Shown: in pieces, positions 8,358-19,164 of the stretch
How positions within the stretch are numbered: position 1 is the stretch's first letter
Layout of the letters: the number at the start of each line of letters is the position of its first letter
Source of the DNA: Endozoicomonas sp965198415
Lineage (GTDB): Bacteria; Pseudomonadota; Gammaproteobacteria; Pseudomonadales; Endozoicomonadaceae
Reading direction: 5' to 3'
Assembly (NCBI GenBank): GCA_965198415.1
Contig: CBDAPN010000031.1
Span: forward strand, 434,001 to 498,000
Length of the DNA: 64,000 nt
Made by a program: the position numbers and the translations under genes
Notes under the pieces: generated by a model
The model's input: the letters and a program-made list of their open reading frames with translations, nothing else
Told to the model about the DNA's origin: nothing
The model's database searches: none

Positions 8358-11300
8358 ATGTGTCGTTCTCTTTTTATTATAATAGCCTTTGTTTTTATAT
8401 ATTCTGGTTTTAGTAGGTCTGAGTATAATGGCAGTCAGGCTTATAACAGTTCCAATAACACCATGTTATCTGTAAATATTGCCACCGGTAGTGTTAGTTT
8501 TTCTTACCCTTTGGTTCAAACCACTGGTATCCATGCACCGTTCACCATTAATCTGACCTACCGATACAATGCCGGTGGAAAATTCGGGCTACCCATGGGC
8601 TGGCAGTTTGACTTGGATTTCGTACATGAAAACACTGCACACATAGGCGGGCAGCAATGGCTGATCGACCCACTTTGGCATGATGAACAATTATATGCCT
8701 CGGGGTTAAAATACTATAACCAGCACGGTAACTCTTTTCACGATGCGGGTGTTGAGAAGCCAATTCCCGGTGAAGAAGCTCAGGTATATCGTTATAAATC
8801 ATTGCATAAAGACGGCAGTATAAAATATTTTTCCGGATTAGGTCTGCTCATGATGATAAAAGACCGTTTTGGTAACAAAGTTGTAATGGAATATGAATTG
8901 CCGGTTAAAAAAATAGAAGACGCCCGGTTAGTTGCGGTTACTGACAATTACGGCAACCGTTACACTGTTCATTATGAACCTGGCGCGATGATTATTAACT
9001 ACCCTGACAAAAGTCAGCAGCGTATATTTTTTAATTCTCAGGGTGTGGTAGCCATATTCAATCAATTGGGGCAAGAGTTTACATTTAACTATGAACGTTT
9101 TTCTTCTTATAACTTGCTTAAAACGTTAAGCACTCCATCAGGCCTGCTGACTAAGTTAACTTATCATACCATTCCATATAAAAGTGATTTTGGTGATGGT
9201 GTTTTACCCGTCGTTTCTAACTATAAACAGATTGATGTGGCCACGAGTAAAGTGCATCGTGAAATTAACTACGTGCATTCGGCTGGATACAATTACACAG
9301 GGTATCCGCAGTACAGTTTGTCGATATCAGGCGACGGCTTGATGGAGAGTAACGATGCGAATTATCGTTATTCGGTTGAAGTGGAGCAAATGAATGAAGA
9401 GTCCGGTGAGCCTAAAATCAACCGTAAGGTTTATGAGTTCAACTTCTTGCATTTGCCGGTTGAAGTTCGAATACTGAAAGAAGAAAGTAATTTTTTAAGA
9501 GTAAGGTATGAATACGCGATCAGTCCATTTAAATACAGCCTCTCAACTAATTATGATAAACCGGCCAATATTGAGTATTCAATTTGGCACACAGCAGAAA
9601 ACAGCTACATCCCCAGTAATCGTACTGAACGCAGTTATGATTTGTTTGGTAATAAAACGATGGAAAGTTATTTTATTTACCACCGTGATAAGCAGTATTG
9701 GCGGCCAATACGCAGTGTAAACCACAACTATTTCACAGACCATTACAGTTTGTTAGCAGAAACAGTTCGTAAAGACCTGGTGTCCGGTAAAGGGATAAAA
9801 ACACTATTCGAGTTATCACCCTCTAAAAAGAACCACAGTAAAAAAATAATATTTGGCCTTGAAAATAATCAACTGAACTTATGGCGACCCTGGAAGAAGA
9901 TAAATTATCTGTATGATGAACTCGGTCGTAATGTATCAACCGAGTTGACTTGGGCGGCAAAAGGCATGCCGGGTTTGCAGAAAACGGTGAAAAAAAAGCG
10001 CTACGTTTTTGATAAAAATGTGGGCATGTTAACTACCCATTATGAAAACAGCAGTGGGCATGTTCATCAGGTGTTAGTGGATACCAGAAATAATCGAGTG
10101 GTCGCTGAAATTTCACCGTTGGGACAACGAACCGAGTATCGCTATGATGAGCTGGGGCAAATCGTTGAGCATACGGACCCAGATGGTAATATTTATAAAG
10201 TAGAACACTTTTCGTTTATTCAAGATGGACTTAATGCCAAGGTGACGAAATCCCCTTTAGGGTTTACAAAACGCCAGCAGCAAGACGCTTCTGGACGGAC
10301 AACCATTAAAGAAGAGCTATTTGATGGTAAATATCAGGTTGTAGAAGAGCTCACTTACAATGTGTTTGGTAAAGTGGCAGCACATAAAAACCGGTTTGGT
10401 TTTGTAAACACTTATGAGTACGATGATCAACTTAGGTTAATTAAACAGCAAGACCCTTGGCAGAATAAAATGCGTGTTGTCTATGACGATGATAATAGCT
10501 CTCAGGAAACGTACTTTAATGGCCGTATGTTTCGTAAAATAAAGAAAATACCCTGGCTGCTAGAGCTCCAGTCAACTCACTATCCGTTGACTGATCAGGG
10601 GAGTGCTACCCGGACGGTTACACAAGAAAGTGTTAAAAAAAATGGGTTTGGCCAAGTGGTTCTTGAGCAAAGTGTGTTATTGAACAGTCAGTCAGGAGCA
10701 AAGTGCAATGCCGTAACCCAGTATTCTGAGTATGATACGGGCAATAATCAAACAAAATTGACTATTCATGGTTTTGATGGCGTCTCCTTAACAAAAAATA
10801 TCATCTACGACTTATTTAATAATGTCTATACACACTCTAAGACCCAGAATGATAACGGTGAAACCAGTAATCATTTGGGCTATTTGTCTATTTATAATGC
10901 AGATAATCGACTGCAACGTACTGAGACACCGAAATTTGAGGGAGTCAAGCCATTAATCACCCATTACTACTACGATAAAAATGGCAGAGAGATTGAGCGA
11001 AAGCTGCCTGATGGTAATACCATTCGAAGTGAATACAACGGCAGAGGCTTGGTTACCTCAATCAGTACCAAAAGAAGAGGGAAGGAATACCATAGTTTTC
11101 ATCAATACGATGCGGACGGACAGTTAACTCAGGTATACGACTCTGACGGCAGGCAGCAGAGCTATCAGTACGATGAACGAGGGTTTTTAACCCGCAGGAT
11201 TTATCCTGACCGTCGTCTGCAAAAATACGAATACGATCTAACCGGCAGGCGCATTCGTCAGGAAAGTGCGGGTAAACGAGTGTTAAGCTATCGATACGAT

Positions 11301-13316
11301 GATAAAGATAGAGGAAAACTTTCAGCCATTACCAGCGGCCAGCATCAGGTGTTGTTTACCTATGGTAAAGATGACAACGGTGTGAAGGGGCGGCTGCTCG
11401 GGGTAACCCGTGACATGCCTGGGGCTGGCAAAACCACTGAATCCCATACCTATGATGGCTTTGGGCGTTTAGCGCGTACACATGTAACCAATGTTGAAAA
11501 TAAGTCTGTTTTTGTTAAAGACTATCGCTATTATCCCCGTGGTCAGATTAAGAAGATGGTTAACCAGTCTTGGACAGAAGATCAACGACATATAACGGAT
11601 ACATCAACTTATAAGTATGATGGGTTGCAGCGCCTGATCAAAGAGAAACAGCAGCTAACGGTCGACAGCAGTGCTGCACCGAAGCTGACTCAAAACCGAG
11701 AGATCAGCTATCAATACGATGGCAATAATAATCTTATTAAAGAGCAGAAAAATACCGATAGACCACAAACCACTCAGTATTTTTATAATGCAATTGATCA
11801 ATTAGTTGCAATGAAAAAGGGCGCATCCAACAAAAAATTACTGCTTAGCCATGATGCCAATGGTCATATCGCAACCGATCATCGCGGTAATAAATATCAG
11901 TATGACGGTTTTGGATTACTGGAAACGGTACGCGATGCAAATGATAAACTCCTGGTGGAGTTTTATTATTTGCCAGACGGTATGCTTGGGCGTGTGCACA
12001 ATGAAAAAAGTCATCAGGACTTTTATTATGACTCGAATTTTCGGGTACAAAGTTATTCTAAAGATCAGAAGTGGCACGATTTTATCGCTTACGGCAATCA
12101 ATATCTTGGCACTTTATCAGGAAACTCTGCAGAGCAATTGTTCCTTGCTAACCAGAGTACCGGGGCGCGCCTTGGTGTTGATGAAAAGGGGAAAATGTCA
12201 TCAACGGTTTTTCTTTACGAGGGGTATGGGCAGTCAAAACTTGTCGGTGATGCAGCAAGTCAAACCAGTACAGACTTTTTATGGAATCAGGAGTTTATGG
12301 AAAAAGAGTCAGGTCTTGTTTATCTCAGGCATCGTTTTTACCATCCAGAGCTCAAACGCTTTATAAGTCGGGATGATTTGCACGTTGATAACCGTTACGT
12401 TTATGCCCGTTCCAACCCGATTAATTTCATTGACCCAATGGGTACCAATGCTTTGCAGATAGCGAGGTACGTAGGGGGAGGAGCAATAATTATCGCCAGT
12501 TTGGTGGGAGGTTTTTTTGCACTGCCTAGTGCCGGCGCTTCTTTGTCTTGGCCAGTTGGCTTAGCCACAGGCTTAGGACTTGCATCTGGGGCTGTTGGTG
12601 TTGCTTCGGGGGCGCTTATGATTGGGGTTCAGGCTGTGCAGGACTCAGGGAAAAAAGAGTTGGCGAAATTGTTGAATTACGTGGATTTAGGCTTGATGGG
12701 GTTTTCGTTGATTGGGTTCTTTGTGGCGCTTCCCGTTACGTTGAGTGCTAAAATTGCTGCCCGTGCAGCACAGCTGAGCGCCTCTGGTACATTAGTTGCG
12801 GAGGGCGAGCAGAGTGTCTCGATTGAAATGTCAGGTTTGTTTCCACATTCTATGGGTGCTGAATTGAGTGTTTCAGGCAATCATGTTGGAACATCTGCTA
12901 ATGTGCTTGAGTCGTTGCAGAATGACTGGCAAGCGGCTCTGGAGGAGCCTTTAAGTGATACCAGTGCTGAATATCTAACATCTGACCCAGAGACGGTTTA
13001 TAAGGAAGCTACGAGAGCCAAGTTATACGCGTTAGCCAGAAAAAATAATCAAGAAATTGATGTACCAAAGAGTATAACCCGTACTAGAGTCTCAACTTTT
13101 GCGGGGAGCCCGCCTCGTCTTTATGAGTCAAGTTCTGCTGCCGAGGTATCTCCGCCAGGCGCACCTTTCAGGGCTACTCCAGCTAGACAATTAAGCGATT
13201 CGGGAATTTATAGGGTAAACATTCGGCGGGCTGGGAGTGGGCGACGACTTCAAGGCAGCACATTGTTGCTGAATAAAGTGAACACAAATGACGTAACCGA
13301 TTTCGGAATCCTATAG
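8358..13316 (+). CDS. Copy 3: secreted YD/RHS-repeat protein, 1652 aa
   Basis: Signal peptide and core match copy 2 without a length change up to Asp 1359 (12432-12434) of DPMG. Private core substitutions include Phe in ERGFLTRR and Gln in DQRHITD. The 290-residue tail (12444-13316) opens with a Gly-rich hydrophobic segment followed by two more. It continues with VLESLQND, EYLTSDPETV and a short basic patch (RRAGSGRR) just before the terminal GSTLLLNK motif. Several proline-containing, Arg-rich stretches make the last 90 residues look disordered. Tail similarity to copy 1 is higher than to copy 2, although copy 2 lies next to it, which argues against simple neighbour duplication. Its start context is the same as for copy 2. 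The tail's function is unknown. Confidence 0.96.
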   Translation: MCRSLFIIIAFVFIYSGFSRSEYNGSQAYNSSNNTMLSVNIATGSVSFSYPLVQTTGIHAPFTINLTYRYNAGGKFGLPMGWQFDLDFVHENTAHIGGQQWLIDPLWHDEQLYASGLKYYNQHGNSFHDAGVEKPIPGEEAQVYRYKSLHKDGSIKYFSGLGLLMMIKDRFGNKVVMEYELPVKKIEDARLVAVTDNYGNRYTVHYEPGAMIINYPDKSQQRIFFNSQGVVAIFNQLGQEFTFNYERFSSYNLLKTLSTPSGLLTKLTYHTIPYKSDFGDGVLPVVSNYKQIDVATSKVHREINYVHSAGYNYTGYPQYSLSISGDGLMESNDANYRYSVEVEQMNEESGEPKINRKVYEFNFLHLPVEVRILKEESNFLRVRYEYAISPFKYSLSTNYDKPANIEYSIWHTAENSYIPSNRTERSYDLFGNKTMESYFIYHRDKQYWRPIRSVNHNYFTDHYSLLAETVRKDLVSGKGIKTLFELSPSKKNHSKKIIFGLENNQLNLWRPWKKINYLYDELGRNVSTELTWAAKGMPGLQKTVKKKRYVFDKNVGMLTTHYENSSGHVHQVLVDTRNNRVVAEISPLGQRTEYRYDELGQIVEHTDPDGNIYKVEHFSFIQDGLNAKVTKSPLGFTKRQQQDASGRTTIKEELFDGKYQVVEELTYNVFGKVAAHKNRFGFVNTYEYDDQLRLIKQQDPWQNKMRVVYDDDNSSQETYFNGRMFRKIKKIPWLLELQSTHYPLTDQGSATRTVTQESVKKNGFGQVVLEQSVLLNSQSGAKCNAVTQYSEYDTGNNQTKLTIHGFDGVSLTKNIIYDLFNNVYTHSKTQNDNGETSNHLGYLSIYNADNRLQRTETPKFEGVKPLITHYYYDKNGREIERKLPDGNTIRSEYNGRGLVTSISTKRRGKEYHSFHQYDADGQLTQVYDSDGRQQSYQYDERGFLTRRIYPDRRLQKYEYDLTGRRIRQESAGKRVLSYRYDDKDRGKLSAITSGQHQVLFTYGKDDNGVKGRLLGVTRDMPGAGKTTESHTYDGFGRLARTHVTNVENKSVFVKDYRYYPRGQIKKMVNQSWTEDQRHITDTSTYKYDGLQRLIKEKQQLTVDSSAAPKLTQNREISYQYDGNNNLIKEQKNTDRPQTTQYFYNAIDQLVAMKKGASNKKLLLSHDANGHIATDHRGNKYQYDGFGLLETVRDANDKLLVEFYYLPDGMLGRVHNEKSHQDFYYDSNFRVQSYSKDQKWHDFIAYGNQYLGTLSGNSAEQLFLANQSTGARLGVDEKGKMSSTVFLYEGYGQSKLVGDAASQTSTDFLWNQEFMEKESGLVYLRHRFYHPELKRFISRDDLHVDNRYVYARSNPINFIDPMGTNALQIARYVGGGAIIIASLVGGFFALPSAGASLSWPVGLATGLGLASGAVGVASGALMIGVQAVQDSGKKELAKLLNYVDLGLMGFSLIGFFVALPVTLSAKIAARAAQLSASGTLVAEGEQSVSIEMSGLFPHSMGAELSVSGNHVGTSANVLESLQNDWQAALEEPLSDTSAEYLTSDPETVYKEATRAKLYALARKNNQEIDVPKSITRTRVSTFAGSPPRLYESSSAAEVSPPGAPFRATPARQLSDSGIYRVNIRRAGSGRRLQGSTLLLNKVNTNDVTDFGIL

Positions 13317-13538
13317 CGTCAGATGTAATGAGCGTTTTGACTGTGTTAGTGCCTGGCTAAAATGTGCTCAGAAGGCGGTGGGCGGTGACCATATCGCCCG
13401 CAGCCCTGCTTTGGCACTTGAGCGGTGATTTTTCCGTCTTTATTTGCTAGCCAATGAGAGGGAAAAGCCTATTTCAGCACGGCGGTGAACCTGGAATTCG
13501 TAAAACATGAAGTTAAGTTCTTTCGTTCCAATAAGGTT

Positions 13539-13581
13539 GCAGCTCGTGATTCTCTGAAGCTTAGAGCTGCTTCTTTTTTTT
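13539..13581 (+). terminator. Intrinsic terminator after copy 3
   Basis: It has the same stem, loop and T-run as after copy 2 (arms 13539-13545 and 13564-13570, T-run 13571-13581). Confidence 0.7.
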
Positions 13582-13883
13582 ATTCAAGTAAATTCTGTAA
13601 TAACCCTTCCTTCAGATGATTCTCCTACCATGATTTTAGATTGTCGAAAGCAGTCATCGGGTTTTTATGGTTGTATTTTCTCGCATTAATGATGTGTGCA
13701 GAAAATATTATCTTTCTTGATTATGCTGTTCGTTAACTGGCGGGAAATGAAGTGTGAGCAATAACAGATTTTTTTGCAGTTTGTTGTGAAACGGTTCTGT
13801 TTTCTGCGGGGGCTACCTGTTGGGATTGGCGTAAAATAATTTATTGATCAGTTAATATTTATATCGAGTGGGTTGTCGTTGTG

Positions 13884-13912
13884 TTGAGTAAATTGTTGTC
13901 TATCTTTTTAAC
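13884..13912 (+). promoter_or_regulatory. Candidate promoter of copy 4
   Basis: TTGAGT-17-TTTAAC at the same distance from the ATG as for copies 2 and 3. Confidence 0.3.
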
Positions 13913-13968
13913 AGGTGTGATATGCCGACTCATGAGTCTTAGCATTACTTTGCAGTGAGAAATAATTA

Positions 13969-16900
13969 ATGTGCCGTTCTCTTTTTATTATAATAGCCTT
14001 TGTTTTTATATATTCTGGTTTTAGTAGGTCTGAGTATAATGGCAGTCAGGCTTATAACAGTTCCAATAACACCATGTTATCTGTAAATATTGCCACCGGT
14101 AGTGTTAGTTTTTCTTACCCTTTGGTTCAAACGACTGGTGTCCATGCACCGTTCACCATTAATCTGACCTACCGATACAATGCCGGTGGAAAATTCGGGC
14201 TACCCATGGGCTGGCAGTTTGACTTGGATTTCGTACATGAAAACACTGCACACATAGGCGGGCAGCAATGGCTGATCGACCCACTTTGGCATGATGAACA
14301 GTTATATGCCTCGGGGTTAAAATACTATAACCAGCACGGTAACTCTTTTCACGATGCGGGTGTTGAGAAGCCAATTCCCGGTGAAGAAGCTCAGGTATAT
14401 CGTTATAAATCATTGCATAAAGACGGCAGTATAAAATATTTTTCCGGATTAGGTCTGCTCATGATGATAAAAGACCGCTTTGGTAACAAAGTTGTAATGG
14501 AATATGAATTGCCGGTTAAAAAAATAGAAGACGCCCGGTTAGTTGCGGTTACTGACAATTACGGCAACCGTTACACTGTTCATTATGAACCTGGCGCGAT
14601 GATTATTCACTACCCTGACAAAAGTCAGCAGCGCATTTTTTTTAATTCTCAGGGGGTGGTAGCCATATTCAATCAACTGGGGCAAGAGTTTACATTTAAC
14701 TATGAACGTTTTTCTTCTTATAACTTGCTTAAAACCTTAAGCACTCCATCAGGCCTGCTGACTAAGTTAAGTTATCATACCATTCCATATAAAAGTGATT
14801 TTGGTAATGGTGTTCTACCCGTCGTTTCTAACTATAAACAGATTGATGTGGCCACGAGTAAAGTGCATCGTGAAATTAACTACGTGCATTCGGCTGGATA
14901 CAATTACACAGGGTATCCGCTGTACAGTTTGTCGATATCAGGCGACGGTTTGATGGAGAGTAACGATGCGAATTATCGTTATTCGGTTGAAGTGGCGCAA
15001 ATAAATGAAGAGTCCGGTGAGCCTAAAATCAACCATAAGGTTTATGAGTTCAACTTCTTGCATTTGCCGGTTGAAGTACGAATACTGAAAGAAGAAAGTA
15101 ATTTTTTAAGAGTAAGGTATGAATACGCGATCAGTCCATTTAAATGCAGCCGCTCAACTAATTATGATAAACCGGCCAATATTGAGTATTCAATTTGGCA
15201 CACAGCAGAAAACAGCTACATTCCCAGTAATCGTACTGAACGCAGTTATGATTTGTTTGGTAATAAAACGATGGAAAGCTATTTTATTTACCACCGTGAT
15301 AAGCAGTATTGGCGTCCAATACGCAGTGTAAACCACAACTATTTCACAGACCATTACAGTTTGTTAGCAGAAACAGTTCGTAAAGACCTGGTGTCCGGTA
15401 AAGGGATAAAAAAAATATTCGAGTTATCACCCTCTAAAAAGAACCACAGTAAAAAAACAATATTTGGCCTTGAAAATAATCAACTGAACTTATGGCGACC
15501 CTGGAAGCAGACGAATTATCTGTATGATGAACTCGGTCGTAATGTATCAACCGAGTTGACTTGGGCGGCAAAAGGCATGCCGGGTTTGCAGAAAACGGTG
15601 AAAAAAAAGCGTTACGTTTTTGATAAAAATGTGGGCATGTTAACTACCCATTACGAAAACAGCAGTGGGCATGTTCATCAGGTGTTAGTGGATACCAGAA
15701 ATAATCGAGTGGTCACTGAAATTTCACCGTTGGGACAACGAACCGAGTTTCGCTATGATGAGCTGGGGCAAATCGTTGAGCATACGGACCCAGATGGTAA
15801 TATTTATAAAGTAGAACACTTTTCGTTTATTCAAGATGGACTTAATGCCAAGGTGACGAAATCCCCTTTAGGGTTTACAAAACGCCAGCAGCAAGACGCT
15901 TCTGGACGGACAACCATTAAAGAAGAGCTATTTGATGGTAAATATCAGGTTGTAGAAGAGCTCACTTACAATGTGTTTGGTAAAGTGGCAGCACATAAAA
16001 ACCGGTTTGGCTTTGTAAACACTTATGAGTACGATGATCAACTTAGGTTAATTAAACAGCAAGACCCTTGGCAGAATAAAATGCGTGTTGTCTATGACGA
16101 TGACAATAGCTCTCAGGAAACGTACTTTAATGGTCGTATGTTTCGTAAAATAAAGAAAATACCCTGGCTGCTAGAGCATCAGTCAACTCACTATCCGTTG
16201 ACTGATCAGGGGAGTGCTACCCGGACGGTTACACAAGAAAGTGTTAAAAAAAATGGGTTTGGCCAAGTGGTTCTTGAGCAAAGTGTGTTATTGAACAGTC
16301 AGTCAGGAGCAAAGTGCAATGCCGTAACCCAGTATTCTGAGTATGATACGGGCAATAATCAAACAAAATTGACTATTCATGGTTTTGATGGCGTCTCCTT
16401 AACAAAAAATATCATCTACGACTTATTTAATAATGTCTATACACACTCTAAGACCCAGAATGATAACGGTGAAATCAGTAATCATTTGGGCTATTTGTCT
16501 ATTTATAATGCGGATAATCGACTGCAACGTACGGAGACACCGAAATCTGAGGGAGTCAAGCCATTAATCACCCATTACTACTACGATAAAAATGGCAGAG
16601 AGATTGAGCGAAAGCTGCCTGATGGTAATACCATTCGAAGTGAATACAACGGCAGAGGCTTGGTTACCTCAATCAGTACCAAAAGAAGAGAGAAGGAATA
16701 CCATAGTTTTCATCAATACGATGCGGACGGACAGTTAACTCAGGTATACGACTCTGACGGCAGGCAGCAGAGCTATCAGTACGATGAACGAGGGCTTTTA
16801 ACCCGCAGGATTTATCCTGACCGTCGTCTGCAAAAATACGAATACGATCTAACCGGCAGGCGCATTCGTCAGGAAAGTGCGGGTAAACGAGTGTTAAGCT

Positions 16901-18933
16901 ATCGATACGATGATAAAGATAGAGGAAAACTTTCAGCCATTACCAGCGGCCAGCATCAGGTGTTGTTTACCTATGGTAAAGACGACAACGGTGTGAAGGG
17001 GCGGCTGCTCGGGGTAACCCGTGACATGTCTGGGGCTGGCAAAACCAATGAATCCCATACCTATGATGGCTTTGGGCGTTTAGCGCGTACACATGTAACC
17101 AATGTTGAAAATAAGCCTGTTTTTGTTAAAGACTATCGCTATTACCCCCGTGGTCAGCTTAAGAAGATGGTTAACCAGTCTTGGACAGAAGATAAACGAC
17201 ATATAACGGATACATCAACTTATAAGTATGATGGGTTGCAGCGCCTGATCAAAGAGAAACAGCAGTTAACGGTCGACAGCAGTGCTGCACCGAAGCTGAC
17301 TCAAAACCGAGAGATCAGCTATCAATACGATGGCAATAATAATCTTATTAAAGAGCAGAAAAATACCGATAGACCACAAACCACTCAGTATTTTTATAAT
17401 GCAATTGATCAATTGGTTGCAATGAAAAAGGGCGCATCCAACGAAAAATTACTGCTTAGCCATGATGCCAATGGTCATATCGCAACCGATCATCGCGGTA
17501 ATAAATATCAGTATGACGGTTTTGGATTACTGGAAACGGTACGCGATGCAAATGATAAACTCCTGGTGGAGTTTTATTATTTGCCAGACGGTATGCTTGG
17601 GCGTGTGCACAATGAAAAAAGTCATCAGGACTTTTATTATGACTCGAATTTTCGGGTACAAAGTTATTCTAAAGATCAGAAGTGGCACGATTTTATCGCT
17701 TACGGCAATCAATATCTTGGCACTTTATCAGGAAACTCTGCAGAGCAATTGTTCCTTGCTAACCAGAGTACCGGGGCGCGCCTTGGGGTTGATGAAAAGG
17801 GGAAAATGTCATCAACGGTTTTTCTTTACGAGGGGTATGGGCAGTCAAAACTTGTCGGTGATGCAGCAAGTCAAACCAGTACAGACTTTTTATGGAATCA
17901 GGAGTTTATGGAAAAAGAGTCAGGTCTTGTTTATCTCAGGCATCGTTTTTACCATCCAGAGCTCAAACGCTTTATAAGCCGGGATGATTTGCACGTTGAT
18001 AACCGCTACGTTTATGCCCGTTCCAACCCGATTAATTTCATTGACCCAATGGGTACCAATGCTTTGCGGATGACGAGGTACATAGGGGGAGGGACAATGA
18101 TTATCTTCAGTTTGTTGGGCGGTTTTTTAGCACTGTCTAGTGCCGGTGCTTCTTTGCCTTTGTCAGCTACGTTAGCCTCAGGCTTAGGAGTTGTGGCTGG
18201 CGCACTTGGTGCCCTTTCGGGGGCGGTCATGATTGGGTCTCAGGCTTTGCAGGACTCAGGGTACAAAGAGGTGGTGAAATTGCTCGATTATGTGAATATA
18301 GGCTTGTTTGCGTTATCGTTTATTGGGTTCTTTGTGGCACTTCCCGTTACGTTTAGTAATAAAGTTGCTGTCCAGGCAGCGCAGCTGAGCGGCTCTGGTT
18401 CATTAGTCGAGGAGGGCGAGCAGGGTGTTTCGATAGAAATGTCAAGTTTGCTTCCAAATGTTGTGTTTGGGGAAGAAGTGAGTGCTCCAGGCTGTGGTGT
18501 TGGAACATCTACTAATTTTCTTGGGGAATTGCAGAATGACTTGGAATCGAGCCTGGAGCAGTCTATGAGTGAATCCAGTATTGAATATGTAACATCTGAC
18601 TCAGAGACGCTTACTGTTGAAGCAGAGAAAGCCAGGATATATAAGTTAGCCATCCGAAATAAGAAAGAAATTGTCGTACCAACGAGTATACGCCGCTCTG
18701 CCGCATCAACTTCTACAGGGCGGCAGGTTCGTTTTTTTGACCCACTTTCGGCTGCCGAGCCCCCTTCGTCAGGATCATCTGCCAAAGTTATTGGGACCGG
18801 TGCCACAGCTGAAAGCTACGCAGTTCCGGTGGTAGACAATCCTTCGAATTTCACCTGGCAACAACGATTTCCCGATAGGACATTGTTGCCGAATAAAATG
18901 AACAGACCAGAAGTGGTTAGCATATGGCTATAG
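13969..18933 (+). CDS. Copy 4: secreted YD/RHS-repeat protein, 1654 aa; last gene of the + arm
   Basis: The core is the same length as copies 2 and 3 (Asp 1359 of DPMG at 18043-18045). Private changes include an extra Cys (FKCSRSTNYD), Glu in RREKEYH and Phe in TEFRYDELG. The 292-residue tail is the most diverged of the + arm. Its three hydrophobic segments are kept (LPLSATLASGLG, GFFVALPVTF), but the hydrophilic part differs (VRFFDPLSAAEPP, SYAVPVVDNP) and the terminal motif reads RTLLPNK. It faces copy 5 head-on with only 231 bp between the two stop codons. Its 3' flank loses similarity to the other + copies after 19038, so the terminator found after copies 2 and 3 is absent here. The tail's function is unknown. 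Confidence 0.96.
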   Translation: MCRSLFIIIAFVFIYSGFSRSEYNGSQAYNSSNNTMLSVNIATGSVSFSYPLVQTTGVHAPFTINLTYRYNAGGKFGLPMGWQFDLDFVHENTAHIGGQQWLIDPLWHDEQLYASGLKYYNQHGNSFHDAGVEKPIPGEEAQVYRYKSLHKDGSIKYFSGLGLLMMIKDRFGNKVVMEYELPVKKIEDARLVAVTDNYGNRYTVHYEPGAMIIHYPDKSQQRIFFNSQGVVAIFNQLGQEFTFNYERFSSYNLLKTLSTPSGLLTKLSYHTIPYKSDFGNGVLPVVSNYKQIDVATSKVHREINYVHSAGYNYTGYPLYSLSISGDGLMESNDANYRYSVEVAQINEESGEPKINHKVYEFNFLHLPVEVRILKEESNFLRVRYEYAISPFKCSRSTNYDKPANIEYSIWHTAENSYIPSNRTERSYDLFGNKTMESYFIYHRDKQYWRPIRSVNHNYFTDHYSLLAETVRKDLVSGKGIKKIFELSPSKKNHSKKTIFGLENNQLNLWRPWKQTNYLYDELGRNVSTELTWAAKGMPGLQKTVKKKRYVFDKNVGMLTTHYENSSGHVHQVLVDTRNNRVVTEISPLGQRTEFRYDELGQIVEHTDPDGNIYKVEHFSFIQDGLNAKVTKSPLGFTKRQQQDASGRTTIKEELFDGKYQVVEELTYNVFGKVAAHKNRFGFVNTYEYDDQLRLIKQQDPWQNKMRVVYDDDNSSQETYFNGRMFRKIKKIPWLLEHQSTHYPLTDQGSATRTVTQESVKKNGFGQVVLEQSVLLNSQSGAKCNAVTQYSEYDTGNNQTKLTIHGFDGVSLTKNIIYDLFNNVYTHSKTQNDNGEISNHLGYLSIYNADNRLQRTETPKSEGVKPLITHYYYDKNGREIERKLPDGNTIRSEYNGRGLVTSISTKRREKEYHSFHQYDADGQLTQVYDSDGRQQSYQYDERGLLTRRIYPDRRLQKYEYDLTGRRIRQESAGKRVLSYRYDDKDRGKLSAITSGQHQVLFTYGKDDNGVKGRLLGVTRDMSGAGKTNESHTYDGFGRLARTHVTNVENKPVFVKDYRYYPRGQLKKMVNQSWTEDKRHITDTSTYKYDGLQRLIKEKQQLTVDSSAAPKLTQNREISYQYDGNNNLIKEQKNTDRPQTTQYFYNAIDQLVAMKKGASNEKLLLSHDANGHIATDHRGNKYQYDGFGLLETVRDANDKLLVEFYYLPDGMLGRVHNEKSHQDFYYDSNFRVQSYSKDQKWHDFIAYGNQYLGTLSGNSAEQLFLANQSTGARLGVDEKGKMSSTVFLYEGYGQSKLVGDAASQTSTDFLWNQEFMEKESGLVYLRHRFYHPELKRFISRDDLHVDNRYVYARSNPINFIDPMGTNALRMTRYIGGGTMIIFSLLGGFLALSSAGASLPLSATLASGLGVVAGALGALSGAVMIGSQALQDSGYKEVVKLLDYVNIGLFALSFIGFFVALPVTFSNKVAVQAAQLSGSGSLVEEGEQGVSIEMSSLLPNVVFGEEVSAPGCGVGTSTNFLGELQNDLESSLEQSMSESSIEYVTSDSETLTVEAEKARIYKLAIRNKKEIVVPTSIRRSAASTSTGRQVRFFDPLSAAEPPSSGSSAKVIGTGATAESYAVPVVDNPSNFTWQQRFPDRTLLPNKMNRPEVVSIWL

Positions 18934-19083
18934 CGTCAGATGTAATGAGCGTTTTGACTGTGTTAGTGCCTGGCTAAAATGTGCTCAGAAGGCGGTGGGC
19001 GGTGACCATATCGCCCGCAGCCCTGCTTTGGCACTTGAATAGTCTTACCCGTGATTGCGTAAAGCATTGCCTTTATGCCTTTA

Positions 19084-19148
19084 TGCCCTGTGGGTATTTA
19101 TGCCCTGTGGGTATTTATGCCCTGTGGGTATTTATGCCCTGTGGGTGC
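19084..19148. repeat. 17-bp tandem repeat at the convergence point
   Basis: Three full units of TGCCCTGTGGGTATTTA (19084-19100, 19101-19117, 19118-19134) and a partial fourth. Each unit contains the short palindrome CCC-TGT-GGG. It lies between the two converging stop codons, where the + copy 3' flank homology ends (19038). It could be a two-way transcription barrier or simple slippage DNA. Confidence 0.9.
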
Positions 19149-19164
19149 GATAAGGCGGGGCGGG

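Larger units (their letters stand above)
13317..13968 (+). repeat. Spacer between copies 3 and 4 (652 bp)
   Basis: This is the third copy of the + arm spacer, with the 3' hairpin, the intrinsic terminator and the conserved promoter-proximal part. It lacks the 20-bp duplication of the preceding spacer. No gene is seen. Confidence 0.85.

Noticed and set aside
18288..18806. 172-codon antisense ORF inside the tail of copy 4
   Set aside because: It lies antisense to a Ser/Thr/Ala-rich coding tail; equivalents in other copies are shorter and differ.
19084..19148. CRISPR-like repeat
   Set aside because: The 17-bp units are directly adjacent with no spacers.
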